DNA of 64,000 nucleotides from Corticium candelabrum (taxonomy: Eukaryota > Porifera > Homoscleromorpha > Homosclerophorida > Plakinidae). The translations under genes and the position numbers were made by a program. The stretch spans positions 5,416,568 to 5,480,567 of the forward strand of contig NC_085100.1 in assembly GCF_963422355.1 (NCBI RefSeq), in the 5' to 3' direction. Below, one piece after another: positions 1 through 64,000 of this stretch. Within the stretch, counting starts at the first letter, position 1, and each line of letters begins with the position of its first letter. Below the pieces are notes generated by a model. The model was not told where the DNA came from. It did no database searches and worked only from the letters and a program-made list of their open reading frames with translations.

Positions 1-59
1 TAGCTTCCTGATTATTGTATTCTTATTCTGATTAAGGTGACGCTTTGTCGTATACGTCC

Positions 60-800
60 AAAACGCTTGTATTTCCAGGGACTCAGCGGCAAAACATATT
101 CTTCATACTACATTACCCAACAACCGCCCTCACATCACTGATGCTTCTTCTACTAAAAAAATAACAGCAACACTTGCTGAATGGTAATCTTTGCTCTTCG
201 TTGAAGGAGATTTCCAGCCTGAGAGATCGTGCTCGACTGCTCATAATTTCATCGCTGTGCTGGGGCTTGGTTATGGGCACTACCCACACAAAATCTTGGC
301 CTTGCCAATTCCTAACATGAGTTCATCGTCTCTGTGTGGTTGTGACTTAGAATACCAGTTTTTCCATATCCTCCGCAATCAAAACATTGCTCTTGCGAGC
401 AGGTTTCAGATATACATGGTGATCATCTCTTAGGTCGTGGCAATGGCAACCTAAGAATTAGACAACAATGCTCTAGCTGATGTGATTGTCACACACTGTT
501 AATCGATAATGCAAACTGTCGAATAGAATCAAGATGCAATGAATTCAAACAGTAGACCAAGAGGCATTTACCATCTGGATTTCGAGCAAGGATGCCCCAC
601 TTATTTCGACATCATTGTAAGAAACTCATTCCAACCTTCTTTAGTTGTAAGAGCTTCAAATCAGCCAAGCCTTGCAGCTGAAGCAGGAGAGGAGGAAAAA
701 GACAATTTATACCAATAATCTGTAACAGAAGCAGGAAGAATATTTCAATGTATCGTGATTAAAACTTTCGGTCTTTGGTCGTCTCACAGCCTCGATGTTT
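60..800 (+). pseudogene. Decayed LINE reverse-transcriptase C-terminus, (TA)n-associated family
   Basis: Broken plus-strand coding relic. Around 270-330 one frame reads like the stretch before the cysteine motif of the LINE copies at 31-35 kb (a pattern like AVLGLGYGHYPH against AYPHAGAWLRAIP). Around 550-700 another frame gives HLDFEQG..TYFDIIVRNSF followed by AAEAGEEEKD, which matches the nuclease-like block HPDF..AAYFDISVRNSF..AAEAGEVDKD of the copy at 33.4-33.6 kb. Several frameshifts and stops separate the pieces, so it cannot be functional. It lies to the left of the myosin exons and is probably in a myosin intron, since further myosin exons must lie beyond the left edge. The edges are approximate. 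Confidence 0.6.
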
Positions 801-1209
801 TGCACAAAGACCAGCACTGCGTAACCGCCTGACCTCCATAAACAGTTGTTCATCAAACGTTTGGCTTATAATTCTAAGATGGTGAAGAGAGACTAGGGGT
901 CGTTCAATTGGGCTTTCCAGTCTAGAAATAGTAGTTCCTGTGTTCTAAGCTATTCTGTGACCATGCTCTTAGCTGCACAGTGTTCTCCCCATAAATTTTA
1001 AAAGGTCCCAGCGGATACTCCGTGAAGTAGGCGTTTCCCAATGCCACGCCCAATGCTGCTTAAAACAATATTTTACAGATCAATGAGGCTCAACCGAGTC
1101 AACAGATAATAACATCATGTGGTTTCATTCCAAAAATTTTAATACATTTCCCAACATAAAGCTGAAATATATTAGTAAATGCTAATTTAAATTATACAAA
1201 ATTGAATAT

Positions 1210-1789
1210 TTAAAGGGGAACTCTCACCAAAATCAACTATCTCTCAGATGAAAGCTGTCACTTCATGACACAACATTTTGCAATCGTTTACTGCAGAAGT
1301 CTACCATAACAAAGAAATAAAGCATTGAAATTACCTGCGTAGGCGTGTTTAGTACCCGTATGTGGCATATGCATACCTCTAATTGTTGGTTAGCAAGGAA
1401 GACCGATATCTGTACACATTTCAAGGTAAGGATTGTGAGACATATGGTGTCAAGTTGTGATTTATTGACTAAAGCAAACTGGGACCCCAAAGTTATCACA
1501 CAAGTATCGACTTTGGCAATACAACCTCAGAATGAGACCCTTCTTAGATTAGCTCATAGATCATGTGTCGCTGAATTTTGGGTGCGTTAGGAGCACTTGG
1601 TATGGTTAAATCTAAAGTAGTTACTTCGAAAGAGTAAGACTTTGTGTACATACGGGGAATTGTCTGAACAACTCGTTGCCGATTCTCTGCTTCTGTGGCT
1701 ATCTGGACTGTAGGTTTCCTGCAGGAAGATACCAGGCCTTGTATCTTTCTTCCAACAAGTTTTAGTATTTGGTGAGAGTTCTCCTTTAA
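1210..1789. mobile_element. TTAA-flanked non-autonomous DNA transposon (short derivative)
   Basis: Begins TTAAAGGGGAACTCTCACC and ends with the near reverse complement GGTGAGAGTTCTCCTTTAA. The first 280 bases follow the left arm of the longer element at 3992-5462 closely. The middle and the coding part of that element are missing, so this looks like an internal-deletion derivative. The TTAA ends suggest a piggyBac- or Kolobok-type target duplication. No credible coding frame. Confidence 0.7.
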
Positions 1790-2435
1790 TTAATTGTACC
1801 AGAAGCAGCTGCGTTACTCTATTAATAAGATATTAAATATTAAATATGCTGTTCTCTAACAGACTTTGGCGAGTGAGCATTTTGCATGGGATATCAATCG
1901 AAATAGCTTTCCCTAGTTCCCATTTAAGCCTAGATTGTGTCTTTTGACAGAGAGGGCAGAGCAGTGACTGTGTCTTGTTTTCTGTTTCACTAACTAGAAG
2001 CCATGGGAAATCATTGAGCCATTGGAGATCTACTCCATAGTCCTGTGCTTGGAAGATCTGCTAGGAGCTTCATCAGTTCCCGCTCGTTTTCTTTCAACAT
2101 TGCAGGTGTTCTATCTTTGACAGCATTCATCATGAACAAAGACCAAATACGTGCACACCAGCTGCCAAAGCCTGGTAAGTGGGTGTAATGTAGTGTTCCG
2201 CATAATTAGATGCAACCCACTGTCTTAGTTAATTAATAAGCTTACTCAAGTCTTGGCATCTGGATGATCTTTTCGAATGACCTAAAAGCTTAATTGCTTA
2301 GAATAAGAAGATCCTGGGGAAAACACTGCTATTGTCCCTATTACAAAAGGATAAAATTCAGAGCCAGTAGACAATATGTACTATAACAATAACTCCTGGT
2401 CCATAATCACTTCTAACAAGTTATTTAATTCTTAC

Positions 2436-21343
<18,908 letters not shown>

Positions 21344-22154
21344 CGACAGGGACTGTCTGTGTTAGGAGGGAATCATACGAGTCGTACGTATGTATTGTAT
21401 TGTTAGTAGTGTAGTTTCATTGCGCTGTCGTTTGGCGCTTCTGAAGTAGACTGTCAATTTTGTACTTGCTGTACGTGACTGTAAAGCTAAGGTGAATAGG
21501 TAATGCCTTACATTGCATTCTTTCTTGTATGAGAGCTCGTAAGTGTATTCCGTTGCGTCTGTTGTCGTCGCATGGATCATAGCTTGAACGTCACAGTGGA
21601 CTGGATAGCACTTCCTGCTTCAGGATCTGGATCACCAATCATTCTTCATTCACCGTCCCTTCCACGGCTAGGAGCCTTCTGAATACCACGGTAAGGATTG
21701 TTGCGATGAATTACGCTATTTTCATTTTAAGCGCGCTTGTAAAATCTATCTAAAATCCTACTACCTTTTCACGTCACGAGTTTATAAAGTCGTCGAAGTT
21801 TGAGTTATGACATACGGGACATCAAATTTTCCCATATCTACGTATGTTACATCCCGTATAAATATCCTACAAGCTTTGCTTACATTTCACTGTTCTGGTA
21901 AGAAATGCTTTTGCGAACGTTTCGTCCATTGTCTCTGATTGCCACGTGCATGCGCGTTTAGGGAATACACCGGTCCGTGATTGGGCCACACAGGAGGCGT
22001 GGCACAGCCGCAGACCGGAAGTGGGTTCAACCCGTGTACACACTCGTCAAGTCTCGTGACTTGTACAAAGTCTTGTTTGATATGACTAGTAGCTGAAATA
22101 GATAATTGATCCATCTAGGCATCTAGGAATGAGTAAAGTTTGTATTCAATTCAA
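21344..22154. other. Convergent intergenic region between UBE2D and SLC12A
   Basis: Holds the 3' untranslated regions of two convergent genes. No coding frame of a known family, RNA gene or repeat end is visible. I could not fix the poly-A sites. Confidence 0.6.
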
Positions 22155-61984
<39,830 letters not shown>

Positions 61985-61989
61985 CTAAA

Positions 61990-64000
61990 GTTAAACATAT
62001 GGAGTTAACTATAACTACCTTCTCCAATAGTCACAGTTGATTTAAAGATGCATCACAACATGCAATTCACTTTATCCACCCTAGGGCACTGTGCTGTTCA
62101 TTCCAGTCTATGTGCCCCTCTAAATGAAGACTCTGGACAAGAAGATATGCTCATTACAACTCACATATAACATACTCTCAATGGTTTACTAAAAATTCCA
62201 CCAAAATATAACAGCATACAATTATAGCATGTCGTACAGTTGCTGTACAGGCAATTACACATCCTCATATTCCAGTCATAATTAAAAAAGCCGTGAGTGA
62301 GTCTATTGAATGAGAAGAATGCTCTTCATTCCAAAATGTCTAGTGAGAACACTGCCTACTAATCTTATTATGTCTATCCACATAGTCAGAAGATAACTAA
62401 TGCAAACAAGAAATCAATCTAAACATGCTGACTGTTTTCATCCAAAATTTCAATTCGACAGAGCACTTTTCCACCAAGAAGGGCACTCAAATAGCAATAA
62501 AATAGCAATAAGGTAAACACGTCCTAGTCTTGGAATCCTGCCTCCATTTCTTGTACTACTTGTACGTCACTACTGTATCTTTCCACAACAATTGGACACC
62601 AAAATCTGCAATAATTTCACTATCTCTTAAACCATTGTGATAATTTTGGTTAATATTAGAAATTACATAACCTACCAATATATTTCACTTATTGGGTTAT
62701 TGGTTATCTAAGTACTGCTAACAAAGAAACCCGTATGTAAATAAGACTTCGGTGGGCAATGGGTGCAGTGATACCAGACTTCAAACCAGGATTTGAATTG
62801 GACAAAGGAATAAGTTACCAAGAACATCTTAGTTTACACCTATCAAAAGAGTACTGCTCTTCCATCTTCTTCTTCCCACCTTTCTTGCCACGTTTTGCAG
62901 AATGCATCTGACTTTCCCAAATCACGTCCATTGGGACTCTAAATCAGAGGACACCATCATGTCCTTGAACTGCTCATTGCCATCAGCAGTACTGGTCGGC
63001 TTGAGTAAGGTGTTCTACATTGCTGCTCTGAAACACAGACAGAACAGTACTCTTCTGACTAATAAGATACCTAAGAAAACATTATTGTGAAATTGCACCA
63101 AACTTTGAAACACGTTTTCAATAATGATATGCCTATTGCTGTTTTTCAAATAAAGAAGCAATAAAGTGCTAAACCCTCACTGCTAGCTTCGATTATGAAA
63201 CAACGTACTGGCAACTGCTAATTATTATTATTGCTATGTCACACACAGGAATACCTGGTGTAAACAATAGGAAAAAAAGATTAAAAAAGAAAAACTAGAC
63301 CCAAGAAAAAAGCTGTGACAACACCCTCTCCCCGACTAACATATAATGGTCTTTTCATCCATTCCATAGCTATAACTGCATGGTCTCTATCATCCTCAAA
63401 AATAGAGCTACTAGCAAAGTCTCTAATTGATCTATTTGCTATCTCTAAAGTGCCTCTGCAGCTAACACTGTTGAGAAACTCTACTTCCCTAATTAAAATG
63501 AAACTAATGTTATTAATCTTAAAATGAGAGTGAGAAGGGGGCTGGACACATTGGGCATTTTCAATTTGCAGTTGCCAGAACTGCAGAAACTGCAGGAAAC
63601 TCGCGTTCGATTTAGTTCTGGGACTGTTCATACTGATTCCGACAGTTCCATCCAAGGAGCTGGAACTGTTAGAACCCCTAGAACTAACACGCCTCTTTCC
63701 TGCAAAAGTCGCAAAAGAGTGATAGCTCACTATCTGCTGACAGCAATACTGATAGTTTCGTGTGCTCTATCGCTCTGATTGAGAAAGATTAGTGTCTATC
63801 ACAAGATCAACAAATGATGCTGTTAGCTGAAGTCGCTCTGGTAGTTAATGGATCGGTACCTGATGAAGACATAGTAGGTACTGATATTGTTTCGGTTACC
63901 ATATTTTTGTTCAATTTAGTTCTGGTTCTATCAGTTTCAACCGTTCCAACACGCCCTCATTTTCAGTTCTAGAATTGCAAATCAAACGCAACCATTCACT
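61990..64000. other. Right-hand region upstream of the visible SLC12A exons
   Basis: I could not place the preceding membrane exons here. A 149-codon minus-strand frame at 63730-63281 and an Asn/Ser-rich patch with repeated GTTCTGG and CAGTT words (63560-63990) have no family resemblance. The region is most simply a long SLC12A intron. Confidence 0.4.

Noticed and set aside
63281..63730. A 149-codon minus-strand gene at the right edge
   Set aside because: No recognisable domain, strong low-complexity Asn/Ser content, and it lies where an SLC12A intron is expected.

Overview
This is a stretch of animal nuclear genome. The genes have GT-AG introns, one position falls on the catalytic region of an animal-type UBE2D, and the rest is crowded with microsatellites and many retroelement and DNA-transposon classes. 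Frequent short introns mixed with transposon-swollen ones, and the kinds of DIRS, Penelope-like and restriction-endonuclease-type LINE proteins present, suggest an early-branching animal such as a sponge or cnidarian. That placement is inference; the sequence alone does not fix the species.

Three host genes can be built with clean splice sites and unbroken reading phase. (1) A class I myosin on the minus strand starts at 20642 and runs off the left edge. Nineteen exons (about 532 residues of the motor head) lie in the window, split into three blocks by introns of about 7.7 kb and 6.4 kb that are full of transposons. (2) A single-exon ubiquitin-conjugating enzyme UBE2D (20900-21343, plus) sits head to head with the myosin across a 257-bp interval that carries CRE, ETS, E-box and ZNF143-like words. 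(3) A cation-chloride cotransporter of the SLC12A NKCC/NCC group on the minus strand ends at 22155. Its sixteen visible exons reach 61984 and its 5' part lies to the right of what I can resolve. Nearly all of the other 40 kb is intron of this gene.

The introns hold the most interesting material. Several retroelement families each sit inside one kind of microsatellite: a LINE family with a C-terminal restriction-like nuclease in (TAC)n arrays (40.2-47.9 kb, seven copies in both orientations), a second such LINE family in (TA)n arrays (23.9-26.9 kb and 31.1-35.2 kb, copies arranged in a train), and a tRNA-derived SINE in (TG)n arrays (37.2-39.9 kb). The best LINE copy (40743-44333) is nearly intact, with one in-frame TGA dividing it.

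Other mobile DNA: a hAT transposase relic (5.7-8.2 kb), an R2-like LINE 3' half (11.8-13.3 kb), a Penelope-like element with a GIY-YIG domain (29.6-30.6 kb), a DIRS-type tyrosine-recombinase retrotransposon (55.9-59.8 kb), two copies of a TA-flanked MITE, TTAA-flanked elements, one of which carries a P2X7-tail-like reading frame between 500-bp inverted repeats, a second long-inverted-repeat element with a coiled-coil frame, and a 1.1-kb terminal-inverted-repeat element carrying a broken OTU-like frame. All coordinates of exons and element edges were read by eye from splice signals and repeat boundaries.
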